Source: DATCRE01 sp964235605 (GTDB lineage: Bacteria > Bacteroidota > Bacteroidia > Cytophagales > Cyclobacteriaceae). Taken from it: DNA of 64,000 bases. This document shows positions 1-8,064 of the stretch, one piece after another. The stretch spans positions 1 through 64,000 of the forward strand of contig CAXSCR010000011.1 of assembly GCA_964235605.1 (NCBI GenBank), in the 5' to 3' direction. The first letter of the stretch is position 1. Each line of letters opens with the position of its first letter. The position numbers and the translations under genes were made by a program. Under the pieces are notes generated by a model, which worked only from the letters and a program-made list of their open reading frames with translations, did not search any database and was not told the origin of the DNA.

Positions 1-375
1 AGCATCTCGCCTTTTTAAAATATTTTTTCATCCCTTCTTATCCCGAACTCAGGTTCCTTATTTATGGCTCAAAAAGTGAGCGCATTAATTATTCTCCAAT
101 CTAAACGTACTGTCCGATCAACAAATACTCTCATCAGTGGGTCAAATGGGCCATTGATTATTCTTGTTTTCTTGGCCGCATCCTGTACGTAGGCAGAAAT
201 TAATCCCGTAAACGCACAGCTCGTACTTTTTTATGAATCTTTCGACATTCATTAGTTTTCTTTATTTTCGTTCGGCCAAGAATGTACACACGATAACAGG
301 GGGCCATTGCGAGTCAGCCATATCGACATTCCAGGCAATAAAATAGATAGTTAAAAAGTTAGCTAAATTTTGGAC
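1..375. other. Non-coding left edge, no confident gene
   Basis: No gene can be supported in this stretch. The minus strand has one uninterrupted reading frame of about 53 codons between stops at 231-233 and 69-71, with no convincing start and no recognised motif. It could be a decayed gene end or chance. The start of the neighbouring ATPase gene lies at the right end, with a loose TA-rich match to a -7 box just before it. Confidence 0.3.
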
Positions 376-2289
376 ATGAAACTAGTAGAAGTAACGGTAC
401 ACAAATTTCGAAGTATTATTAATTCTACGCCTGTAAGAATTCAAGACGACATAACGTGCATGGTAGGTAAGAATGAATCTGGGAAAACATCTTTTCTCCA
501 TGCACTTTATAGACTCAACCCCGCTAGACCTAATGTTAAGTTTAAAGTTGAAGACCAATATCCAGCTTGGTTGGAAAAGAAGGATAGAATGAAGGGGGAT
601 GACCTAAATAAGTTTAAACCTATCTCAGCAAAGTTTGAAATTGGAGCTGGATTGATAAAGTCGATCAATGAAGCATTTGGTGAAGGTGTTATTAAGGATA
701 ATGTTCTACAGCTGAGCAGGACTTACGACGACACATTAGGCTGTGAGTTCAATTTAGATTACAAAATTGCAATTAAAGAGGTTTTGAAGGATTTAAGCTT
801 CACTAAAGAAACTAGAACTGAGCTATCTAAGGCAGAGTTTATTCCAGATTTGAAAAAGTTTGCCGCTGCCTTAACGTTTGCTGAAGAGAACACAAAAGAT
901 CAGGAAGCCGTTAAGACGTTACTTGAAAGGATTAAGGCAATCTATGGTGATAACTCGCTCACTGGCTCAATATGGTCTAAGCTAAAATCAAGCGTTCCAA
1001 AATTTATATATTTTGATAAGTATAGCTCACTTCCTTACAGGGTAAAGATCAGGCAACTTCTTGAGGCTGACAAATCTACTTTGATGGATGATGAATTAAC
1101 GGCTTTAGCTCTTTTGAAAATGGCGGGCGCTGAAGATGACTATTTACTTAATCCAGACTATGAAAGAAGAAAACGGGAACTTGAGAATGTGGCTAATGCA
1201 TTAACTCAAGATGTATTAAAATATTGGAGCCAAAACAGGGAGCTGAGGGTTGCACCAGATATTCAGATGGAGACTGTTAACAGACCAAACGGACAAACAA
1301 CAGTTATAGATGAATTGAAAATAAGGATATGGGATAACAAACACTCTTTGTCGTTACCATTTAATGAACATTCAACTGGTTTTCAATGGTTCTTTTCATT
1401 TTTAGCCGCCTTCTCTGAATATGAATACAGTAAAGAGCCCGTAATCATTCTATTGGATGAACCTGGACTAGGACTTCATGGAAGAGCTCAAGCCGACTTT
1501 TTAAAATTTATCGAGGAAAGATTAGCAGACACCAGGCAGGTTATTTATACTACCCACTCTCCGTTTCTCGTTCAACCAAACCACTTGGAACGTGCTCGAA
1601 TAGTAGAAGAGAAAGATCGAGAAGCAGGAACAAAAATTACCGAAGATGTATTCACAAGTGATCCTGACACTTTGTTCCCGCTACAAGGTGCATTAGGATA
1701 TGATTTAGTCCAGCATTTATTCATATCTAAGAATAATCTAATTCTTGAGGGAACCTCTGACTTTGTATACCTGACAGTTATATCTGATTATCTAAGAGAC
1801 CAAGGGAAGAGATGTCTAAATCCTAAATGGTCGTTGGTTCCTGTAGGTGGGGCAGATCTAGTACCCACGTTTGTAGCTCTACTTGGAAACCACCTTGATG
1901 TTACTGTTGTAACTGATGCGAGAAAAGAAGGCAATCAAAAGTTATCAAATTTAGCTAGCAAGGGATACTTGAACGGGAAAAGAATAATTACAATGGGTGA
2001 AGTTTTGTCAGTTAAGCTAGCAGACATTGAAGACTTGTTTGAGATCAATGATTATCTGACTATATACAATAAGGTGTTTCATAAAAATCACAAGGTGACG
2101 GACCTACAGGGCAATGATCAGATTGTCACAAAAATAGCTAGACTTGAAGGAATAGAACGATTCGAACACGGCAAGCCATCCGACTATTTTTTAAGAAATA
2201 AATTAGAAATACTGCCTAAACTGACCGCAACAACGTTGAATAACTTCCAGAACCTTATTGATAGAATTAATAAAACATTTGAATCCTAA
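376..2289 (+). CDS. OLD-family AAA ATPase/Toprim nuclease
   Basis: This is a protein of about 637 residues with the layout of overcoming-lysogenization-defect (OLD) nucleases: an SMC/RecF-like ATPase followed by a Toprim nuclease domain. The Walker A motif GKNESGKTS lies at about residues 31-39, Walker B (VIILLDEPGLGLHG) at about 356-369, and the Toprim acidic motif LEGTSDF at about 457 with a second acidic site, VTDARKEG, near 513. Family members cut or nick DNA and several act in phage defence, either alone or with a UvrD-like helicase (GajA/GajB). No helicase follows here, so a stand-alone class is likely. A frame-open TTG lies at 370, but the ATG at 376 is the better start. No operon partner is visible on the right, and the left side is at the window edge. 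The molecular role is inferred from family only. Confidence 0.8.
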   Translation: MKLVEVTVHKFRSIINSTPVRIQDDITCMVGKNESGKTSFLHALYRLNPARPNVKFKVEDQYPAWLEKKDRMKGDDLNKFKPISAKFEIGAGLIKSINEAFGEGVIKDNVLQLSRTYDDTLGCEFNLDYKIAIKEVLKDLSFTKETRTELSKAEFIPDLKKFAAALTFAEENTKDQEAVKTLLERIKAIYGDNSLTGSIWSKLKSSVPKFIYFDKYSSLPYRVKIRQLLEADKSTLMDDELTALALLKMAGAEDDYLLNPDYERRKRELENVANALTQDVLKYWSQNRELRVAPDIQMETVNRPNGQTTVIDELKIRIWDNKHSLSLPFNEHSTGFQWFFSFLAAFSEYEYSKEPVIILLDEPGLGLHGRAQADFLKFIEERLADTRQVIYTTHSPFLVQPNHLERARIVEEKDREAGTKITEDVFTSDPDTLFPLQGALGYDLVQHLFISKNNLILEGTSDFVYLTVISDYLRDQGKRCLNPKWSLVPVGGADLVPTFVALLGNHLDVTVVTDARKEGNQKLSNLASKGYLNGKRIITMGEVLSVKLADIEDLFEINDYLTIYNKVFHKNHKVTDLQGNDQIVTKIARLEGIERFEHGKPSDYFLRNKLEILPKLTATTLNNFQNLIDRINKTFES

Positions 2290-2410
2290 GTGGGCAATAC
2301 TTTTAATAATTGAAAATCACACTATGCCCTTTTGGGTATGTATTGGCGCATTTTCAAGAAATTTGGTATGAAAAGGTTCGATATGCCTACCCCCCAGTCT
2401 ACTTCTTTAC

Positions 2411-2450
2411 AAAAACCTCAAATCACAGGATGATTTTAGGTTTTTTTTTT
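2411..2450 (+). terminator. Intrinsic terminator after the OLD-family gene
   Basis: The left arm 2411-2425 pairs with 2431-2445 over 15 positions with one mismatch, around a five-base loop (cagga), and runs into ten consecutive T residues at 2441-2450. It lies 120 bases after the OLD-like gene and would separate it from the MbnP-type cluster. Confidence 0.75.
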
Positions 2451-2676
2451 GACTAAACTTTACAAATCTAAATTTTATTTTAAATAATTACCGAATCTCT
2501 GACAGTTAAGGGCGAATAATCTTAAGGTCTTTCTCTTTTTAAGTTTCTTTTTCAGATTTAAAAGTTTCATTTAGAAACAAAGCTTACAAATTGCTGTTTG
2601 ATATTAGTGGTAAGAAAGATGACTTAAGTATTAATTTAGGATATCCAAAATACTGATTTTATTATTTAGCGCATTC

Positions 2677-2707
2677 ATTGGATTTTAAGATGTAGCTTCT
2701 ACTTTTG
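2677..2707 (+). promoter_or_regulatory. Bacteroidota-type promoter, near-leaderless
   Basis: A -33 element ATTG (2677-2680) is followed by exactly 19 bases and then a perfect TAnnTTTG -7 box (TACTTTTG, 2700-2707). Transcription would begin about 5-8 bases later, almost exactly at the ATG at 2714, so the mRNA would have little or no 5' leader. Confidence 0.6.
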
Positions 2708-2713
2708 TAGCCG

Positions 2714-3100
2714 ATGAAAAGAGCAATCTGCACCTTTATACTTTTAAGCATGATCTTGCATTGTGCGAGTAGGCTAGGGGTGATCTCTTATTTGTACAAT
2801 AACAGGCATGATATTGCATACCGCATTGGTCTACGTGCGGAAATGCCTATCGCGATGTGTAGTGGCGAATATATTTCAATAAGAGCATCTCTTGTTATTA
2901 TGGATGCGAATACCACAGATAAACAAATGCCCGTTCAATTTACTCATGCCAAAGAGATTATTCTTTTTGTTCAGGCGTTATACAAATCTTCTCCAGAGAA
3001 ATTTAATGAATCTGAATGCAGTCATAATACAATGCTATTTGAGGTTGCTTACACGCCACCTTTATTGACAATCTTTCATCCACCTTGCGAATGGGCATAA
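2714..3100 (+). CDS. Small exported or membrane-anchored protein, copper-cluster type
   Basis: This 128-residue protein has a hydrophobic N-terminus (about residues 3-27) that could be a signal peptide or membrane anchor. It has no enzyme motif that I recognise. The mature part has scattered cysteines (MCSGEY, SECSHN) and ends in a FHPPC segment. Such Cys/His spacing would suit metal binding, but that is speculation. It is transcribed toward the MbnP-like gene 92 bases downstream, and small proteins of this kind accompany copper-related outer-surface genes in Bacteroidota. Start choice: the ATG at 2714 gives a proper hydrophobic leader and lies immediately after the promoter. Function unknown. 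Confidence 0.6.
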   Translation: MKRAICTFILLSMILHCASRLGVISYLYNNRHDIAYRIGLRAEMPIAMCSGEYISIRASLVIMDANTTDKQMPVQFTHAKEIILFVQALYKSSPEKFNESECSHNTMLFEVAYTPPLLTIFHPPCEWA

Positions 3101-3192
3101 ATTCTTAAGCCCTTCTAAATCCTTTTTACTATTATTTCATAATACTGTGGTCATAATACGCAGTTTTTCTCACTTATATTAGACATATTCAG

Positions 3193-3981
3193 ATGAAACA
3201 GACGTTCATGTATTCCATTTTACTATTAACATTTATAATTATTGGCTGCAAACATGATGAGATCAATTCCAATGAAACAGGTTCGATCATAATTGAATTT
3301 GATAATATAGCTGGAGACGAAGATTTGGAACTAGAGAAAGAGTATATAAATTCTAGCGGTGAAACGTTCAAACTGACAAAACTTAATTATTATATCTCGA
3401 ATATTAAGCTAAGAACTACCAATGGAACTGAATACGTAGTGCCTCAAGACTCAAGCTATTTCCTGATCATGGAAGATGACTTTGAATCTCAGGAAGTGAA
3501 GATTAATAATATACCCGCAGGTGACTACAATGAAATCACATTTACCATTGGAGTCGATTCTTTAAGGAGTACAATGGACGTAAGTAAACGAACCGGCGTC
3601 CTCGATCCCGCACAAGGCGATGCAGGAATGTATTGGACATGGAATTCTGGATACATATTTTTTAAGATGGAAGGAGTCTCATCAGCTGCCCCAGCAGATC
3701 AAGAAAATAAATTCTATTATCACATTGGTGGTTATGGCGGATTCGACTCTCCAACCTTAAGTAACATCGTAGAGAAAACAATTAGTATGGGAAGTGCGCG
3801 GGCAGAAATACGAAGCAATAAATCACCGGAGGTTCATCTGCACGCTGATATATTGGAGATATTTAAAAACACCACAACAATAAAGATTTCAGATCATTCC
3901 CTGGTGATGTTCTCTGATTTCTCTACCACCGTGTCAGCTAATTATAAAAATATGTTTACGTACGATCATGTTCATAATTAG
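3193..3981 (+). CDS. MbnP-family lipoprotein
   Basis: The 262-residue product starts with a lipoprotein signal whose lipobox ends at Cys19 (FIIIGC), so it should be tethered to a membrane facing the periplasm or surface. The body matches the MbnP family: an early FDNIAGDEDLEL segment, the LTKLNYYISNIKL stretch, an NEITFTIGVDS stretch and an aromatic MYWTWNSGYIFFKMEG core. MbnP proteins bind copper through a kynurenine formed from tryptophan by the di-haem enzyme MbnH. In this genome the adjacent MbnH-like gene is reduced to a fragment (4029-4150), so this copy may now lack its partner or use one elsewhere. It is part of the plus-strand cluster 2714-5057. Confidence 0.8.
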   Translation: MKQTFMYSILLLTFIIIGCKHDEINSNETGSIIIEFDNIAGDEDLELEKEYINSSGETFKLTKLNYYISNIKLRTTNGTEYVVPQDSSYFLIMEDDFESQEVKINNIPAGDYNEITFTIGVDSLRSTMDVSKRTGVLDPAQGDAGMYWTWNSGYIFFKMEGVSSAAPADQENKFYYHIGGYGGFDSPTLSNIVEKTISMGSARAEIRSNKSPEVHLHADILEIFKNTTTIKISDHSLVMFSDFSTTVSANYKNMFTYDHVHN

Positions 3982-4028
3982 CAAGCAAATTTTAAACTTC
4001 TTAAGATGGAGGGCAGTTTTAGCCATTG

Positions 4029-4150
4029 CTAAAACAGAATGGTGGACTAGGTTTAGAAATAACAGATCATGAAAAAGAAGCAACATAAGATTTCTATATA
4101 CGCTTACAGATGCTGAATATTTACGCGACACGAAATTCTCAGAATATTAA
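4029..4150 (+). pseudogene. C-terminal remnant of di-haem cytochrome c peroxidase (MbnH/CCP-like)
   Basis: Two reading frames joined by a one-base deletion read as the end of a di-haem peroxidase. From 4029 the frame gives LKQNGGLGLEITDHEKEAT. From 4085 the next frame gives IRFLYTLTDAEYLRDTKF, ending with a stop at 4148-4150. The family normally ends with a Gly-rich turn, an acidic helix (EK), then a FLxTLTD motif and a final loop, exactly in this order. The N-terminal haem motifs are absent: MbnP ends at 3981, leaving room only for the tail. The 4152 gene starts two bases after the remnant. A gene in this position is expected because MbnP and its peroxidase are usually adjacent. Confidence 0.7.
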
Positions 4151-4151
4151 A

Positions 4152-5057
4152 ATGAAAAAACATATTTACGCTCTTATAACAATAAGTATTCTAACCATTA
4201 CCAATATCTTTGCCTGCAATACTTGTGGCTGTGGTGTGGCAAATAATCACTATGGAATACTCCCTCAATTCAGGAAAAATTTTATCGGAATACGATACCG
4301 ATACCGCTCTTATATGTCGGAGTTAGAGGCTGGACACTTAGCGCCTTACTCATATGAAACTTTTCAAACTACAGAGCTATGGGGTCGATTTTATCCAATG
4401 AAAAAGCTTCAAGTCTTTGCTTTTATTCCTTACAATTTCAATGAGAGAAGGGAAGGGGGAAAACATACATACCTAAACGGTCTCGGTGACATGATTGTTA
4501 GCGCTAATTACAACGTAATCAATACCTATGATAGTGCATCTTCGGATTGGACACACAACCTCCTCATCGGTGCAGGAGTAAAACTTCCGACGGGTCAATT
4601 TAGAAAGATAGAAGATGGCTTAACCGTTAATCAAAACTTTCAATTAGGTACCGGTAGCGTTGATCTGCTATTCAATATGATCTATACACTTAGGTATAAA
4701 AATCTTGGCGTGAATACTGAATTTACCTATAACTACAACACTACTAATATAGACGAATATAGATTCGGAAATACCTCAAGAAGCGGTTTGACAGCCTTTT
4801 ATATTTCAAAAACAGGTGTTATAACTCTAATGCCCAATGCAGGCGTTAGCCTAGAAACTTTTAAAGACAATCAACAATTTCAGAAACCTTTTCCTGAGTC
4901 AGGCGGTTGGGCCATGTTATATAGTGTAGGGTTAGAGTCATACTACAAGAAATTTGCATTGGGTGTTTCCTACTCCCATCCTGGCAAACAAAAACTCTTT
5001 AATGAAAAAGTAATAGCTAACGATCGCATGTCAATTCATTTGACTTTAATGTTTTAA
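4152..5057 (+). CDS. Outer-membrane beta-barrel protein of copper-cluster type
   Basis: The protein has about 301 residues with a signal peptide (MKKHIYAL to IFA), followed directly by a CxxCxC cluster (CNTCGCGV) that could bind a metal. The rest is a series of alternating aromatic and polar strands (IGIRYRYRSY, LQVFAFIPYNF, LLIGAGVKLPTGQF, LGVSYSHPGK) and ends in LTLMF, typical of an outer-membrane barrel whose last residue is aromatic. Genes of this kind follow the MbnP and peroxidase genes in Bacteroidota and are often labelled transporter-family proteins. An in-frame ATG exists at 4110, but the one at 4152 starts the signal peptide and follows the peroxidase remnant stop by two bases. The transported substrate is not known; copper is a guess from context. 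Confidence 0.65.
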   Translation: MKKHIYALITISILTITNIFACNTCGCGVANNHYGILPQFRKNFIGIRYRYRSYMSELEAGHLAPYSYETFQTTELWGRFYPMKKLQVFAFIPYNFNERREGGKHTYLNGLGDMIVSANYNVINTYDSASSDWTHNLLIGAGVKLPTGQFRKIEDGLTVNQNFQLGTGSVDLLFNMIYTLRYKNLGVNTEFTYNYNTTNIDEYRFGNTSRSGLTAFYISKTGVITLMPNAGVSLETFKDNQQFQKPFPESGGWAMLYSVGLESYYKKFALGVSYSHPGKQKLFNEKVIANDRMSIHLTLMF

Positions 5058-5473
5058 TATGGTTTACCATTGTTGTTTGGCTAACAATTGAATAAAGTGG
5101 TACCGTATCTTCTCCATGCATCGAGTAGCCTTTATATGCCTGTAGATTCTCTGCAAACCAAGTAAGAAACGCTACAGCGTCATTCAATTTCCTCCGCACA
5201 ACAATGATTGGTTAAATCTTTTAAGGTTAGGAAACTTTTTAATAACTAGAGGGTAGTGTTTAACAATGACCGAATTTTTATTTGAAAAAAAAAATTGTAG
5301 ATCTTCTGTTCTTCTGTACTGGATTCTTAAGGAAGTTCTATGCAATATTTTTGATTGCGAGAAATTATTAACGTGCAAACCGTAAAAAATCGTCCGTTTA
5401 GCCAGTAAAAACGCTTCAAAGGACAATAATTTAGCTTTTAAACGACTATCCTTAATTTTACCCTACAATTTCG
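5058..5473. other. Gene-free stretch
   Basis: I see no credible gene here. Short minus-strand frames exist (about 5017-5199 and 5184-5426), but one overlaps the barrel gene and neither resembles a known family. Confidence 0.4.
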
Positions 5474-5504
5474 CTTGTAATTTCGAAGGAACGTTATATA
5501 TTTG
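5474..5504 (+). promoter_or_regulatory. Bacteroidota-type promoter
   Basis: CTTG at 5474-5477, 19 bases, then TATATTTG at 5497-5504 match the TTG-N19-TAnnTTTG consensus exactly. The predicted start near 5511 coincides with the first base of a G/C hairpin. Confidence 0.6.
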
Positions 5505-5510
5505 AATTAT

Positions 5511-5588
5511 AACACACCCGGGGGGGTGTGTGTTTTCTTTAATAACTACAGCTAGCGGACATATCAGACGGGTATGTCCGCTTTTTTT
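5511..5588 (+). ncRNA. Candidate short RNA or attenuator leader
   Basis: The transcript predicted from the promoter at 5474-5504 would open with a hairpin (acacaccc 5512-5519 pairing with gggtgtgt 5524-5531, G-rich loop) and finish about 75 bases later at a strong intrinsic terminator (5554-5588). That gives a self-contained RNA of about 78 nt, or a terminator-regulated leader for the VF530 gene at 5630. It matches no RNA family that I know. Confidence 0.35.
5554..5588 (+). terminator. Strong intrinsic terminator upstream of the VF530 gene
   Basis: A perfect 10-bp stem (agcggacata 5554-5563 with tatgtccgct 5573-5582) and a nine-base loop are followed by seven T residues (5582-5588). It lies between a good promoter and the VF530 start codon, so it either ends a small RNA or acts as an attenuator. 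Confidence 0.7.
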
Positions 5589-5629
5589 ATGTGGCGTTCT
5601 CTAACTATTTTAGTCAAGGATACTTTAAA

Positions 5630-5848
5630 ATGACAGAAAATCAACCTAATAATCCATTACATGGAAAAACACTTGAAATGATTCTCAATCACTTGGTTGA
5701 ATATTATGGATGGAAAGAACTGGGGAAAATAATACCAGTGAATTGCTTTAATATTAATCCCAGCGTCAAATCAAGTCTTACCTTTCTTCGAAAAACACCA
5801 TGGGCACGTAAAAAAGTGGAGGATCTTTATATAGAAAGTCTCAATTAG
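5630..5848 (+). CDS. VF530-family DNA-binding protein (DUF2132)
   Basis: This compact protein of 72 residues matches VF530 throughout: the PLHGKTLEMILNHLVEYYGW block, NCFNINPSVKSSLTFLRKTP, and the terminal WARKKVEDLY. VF530-family proteins are small basic helical proteins described as DNA-binding; their cellular role is unknown. A GTG at 5591 would extend the frame upstream by 13 codons. It sits immediately after the terminator T-run and adds residues foreign to the family, so the ATG at 5630 is preferred. It is a single-gene unit. Confidence 0.85.
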   Translation: MTENQPNNPLHGKTLEMILNHLVEYYGWKELGKIIPVNCFNINPSVKSSLTFLRKTPWARKKVEDLYIESLN

Positions 5849-6062
5849 TATAATGTAGCTTAATTAATAATATAATGTGGTCGGCCTTATTGTTAGATAG
5901 TGCCACGTGTAGAAATACAAGACACATGATGCTCATACAATCTAAAAAATACAAGCCTAGTTAATTTTATCTTTAACAATTATCTATTACAAACAAGGTG
6001 TTTCGCATTGCTTTTCTATACGTTACCTCTAAAATCAATTAATTTGCAGCATAATCAGTTTT

Positions 6063-8030
6063 ATGAAGCAATTCAATTCTTTTATTACTACCCGCCAATT
6101 AAAGGGCAATATTTATTTAGCCTTATGTTTCTACCTCATCTTGATACTGGCTCTGTTTTCACTTTGCCGTCTGGGATTTTATTTTTTTAATTTCAGTTAT
6201 TTCATTGATGTAAACTTCGCTAGCCTTTGTCGAATTTTTTTAGGTGGTATTAGGTTTGATTTAACTGCCGTACTTTACATTAATTCCCTGTTCATATTAC
6301 TATTAATTCTGCCCTTTAAGTTCAGATTCAACTTACGATATCAGGCGATAGCCAAATGGATTTATTTTATCACGAATGGTATTGCGTTAGCCGCAAACAT
6401 ATGTGACTTCATATATTTCAAATTCACATTGCGTCGAACAACGGCAGAAGTGTTTCAGCAATTCAAAAACGAAAAGAATATGGGCACTTTAGTATTTCGC
6501 TTCTTTTTAGATTATTGGTATGCACTTTTATTCTGGGTGGCACTGATAGTAATAATGGTTTGGGCTTTTAAGAAAATAAAAGTTGTAGGACCACGTATTG
6601 AAAACAGCTGGGCATTTTATTCAAGTGGTGTTTTAGCCATGCTTTTTGCAATGTTTCTTTTTGTTGGCGGCGTCCGTGGTGATTATCGCCATAGCACGCG
6701 CCCTATTACATTAAATGACGCTGGTAAATACGTGAAGGATCCGAAAGATGTAAGCCTGGTGTTAAACACGCCTTTTACTTTGATTAGAACGATGAATAAA
6801 ATCAAAATAAAGCCAGTAACGTTTTATTCATCTCAGGCTGAGTTAGAGTTGCAATTCAATCCTGTTCATAAGGCTAGTGATTCACTTGAATTCCAAAAGC
6901 AAAATGTAGTAATCATTATTTTAGAGAGTTTTTCAAAGGAATTTTTTGGCACATTTAATAGTGATAAAGAAAATGGAACTTATAAAGGTTTTACGCCCTT
7001 CTTAGATTCGCTTATACAACACAGTAAAACGTTTGCGTATTCATTTGCTAATGGACGTAAATCAATTGATGCCTTACCTTCAATTACAGCAAGTATTCCT
7101 TCTATGGGCATACCCTATGTTTTATCTCCTTATTCAGGAAATAGAATTAACAGTCTGGGATCAATTTTAAAACACAAGGGTTATCACACATCATTCTTTC
7201 ATGGTGCGCCCAATGGATCGATGGGCTTTGATGCCTTTACGAATGTAGCGGGCTTTGATCATTACTATGGCAAGACAGAGTATAATAATGATAAAGATTT
7301 TGATGGTTGGTGGGGAATTTGGGATGAAAAGTTTTTTAGTTTTTATGCCGATAAGTTAAACGAGTTTCAAGAACCCTTTATGAGTTCTATATTTTCTGTT
7401 TCTTCCCATCATCCTTTTATAGTACCCGAAGAACATGAAAATAAATTTAAAGGTGGGCGCGAGCCTATATTGAAATGTATATCCTATACAGATTATGCAT
7501 TAAGGAAGTTTTTCCAGAAATCCGCTCAAATGCCTTGGTTTAAAAACACACTGTTTGTTATCACTGCAGACCATACTTCATCTAATATTCTTTTTGACGA
7601 AACGCGTACCGCGTGGGGCTTTTATTCGATTCCGATTATTTTTTATAAACCTGATAACAGTCTGGCCGGTATGGAATCAAAAATTACACAGCAGATTGAT
7701 ATTATGCCCTCCATATTAGGTTATCTTCATTATGACGATAGCTACGTAGCTTATGGAAGAAATGTGTTTGATGAGCAATCAAAGCCTTTTGCATTTAATT
7801 ATAATGGAAACGTATATCAACTACTTCAAGGCGAGTATTTACTTGCTTTCGATGGGATTAAATCAGTAGGGCTTTATAATTTTAAAACTGACAAAATGAT
7901 AAAACATAATTTGTTGACTGAGATGCCTGATATTTTAAAACAAATGGAGGACAAAGTAAAAGCTGTTATTCAACAATACAATAACCGCTTAATCAGTAAT
8001 CACATGACAATAAGTTCAGAAACAAAATAG
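6063..8030 (+). CDS. LTA-synthase-like membrane sulfatase (phosphoglycerol transferase family)
   Basis: The 655-residue protein has five or so N-terminal membrane segments (within residues 1-210), then a large extracytoplasmic alkaline-phosphatase-fold domain. Catalytic hallmarks are the IILESFSKEF metal-binding segment, the nucleophile region NGRKSIDALPSITASIPS, the SSHHPF motif and the late ITADHTSS metal site. Gram-positive LtaS polymerises glycerol phosphate; MdoB/OpgB and Bacteroidota relatives transfer phosphoglycerol, phosphoethanolamine or similar groups onto glycans or lipids. The substrate here is not shown by the sequence. It stands alone on the plus strand and converges with yebC. 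Confidence 0.85.
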   Translation: MKQFNSFITTRQLKGNIYLALCFYLILILALFSLCRLGFYFFNFSYFIDVNFASLCRIFLGGIRFDLTAVLYINSLFILLLILPFKFRFNLRYQAIAKWIYFITNGIALAANICDFIYFKFTLRRTTAEVFQQFKNEKNMGTLVFRFFLDYWYALLFWVALIVIMVWAFKKIKVVGPRIENSWAFYSSGVLAMLFAMFLFVGGVRGDYRHSTRPITLNDAGKYVKDPKDVSLVLNTPFTLIRTMNKIKIKPVTFYSSQAELELQFNPVHKASDSLEFQKQNVVIIILESFSKEFFGTFNSDKENGTYKGFTPFLDSLIQHSKTFAYSFANGRKSIDALPSITASIPSMGIPYVLSPYSGNRINSLGSILKHKGYHTSFFHGAPNGSMGFDAFTNVAGFDHYYGKTEYNNDKDFDGWWGIWDEKFFSFYADKLNEFQEPFMSSIFSVSSHHPFIVPEEHENKFKGGREPILKCISYTDYALRKFFQKSAQMPWFKNTLFVITADHTSSNILFDETRTAWGFYSIPIIFYKPDNSLAGMESKITQQIDIMPSILGYLHYDDSYVAYGRNVFDEQSKPFAFNYNGNVYQLLQGEYLLAFDGIKSVGLYNFKTDKMIKHNLLTEMPDILKQMEDKVKAVIQQYNNRLISNHMTISSETK

Positions 8031-8064
8031 TACCTTCTCGTGATACTATTAAGATATTAAATGG

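Larger units (their letters stand above)
2290..2713. other. Intergenic region with terminator and promoter
   Basis: This region of about 420 bases carries no gene. It contains the intrinsic terminator at 2411-2450 and the promoter at 2677-2707, listed separately. Nothing else is recognisable in the AT-rich stretch between them. Confidence 0.5.

Noticed and set aside
5017..5426. Short minus-strand frames after the barrel gene
   Set aside because: One overlaps the barrel gene, both lack family resemblance, and neither has a clear start or promoter.
5591..5629. GTG start for VF530
   Set aside because: It lies right after the terminator and adds 13 residues foreign to the family.
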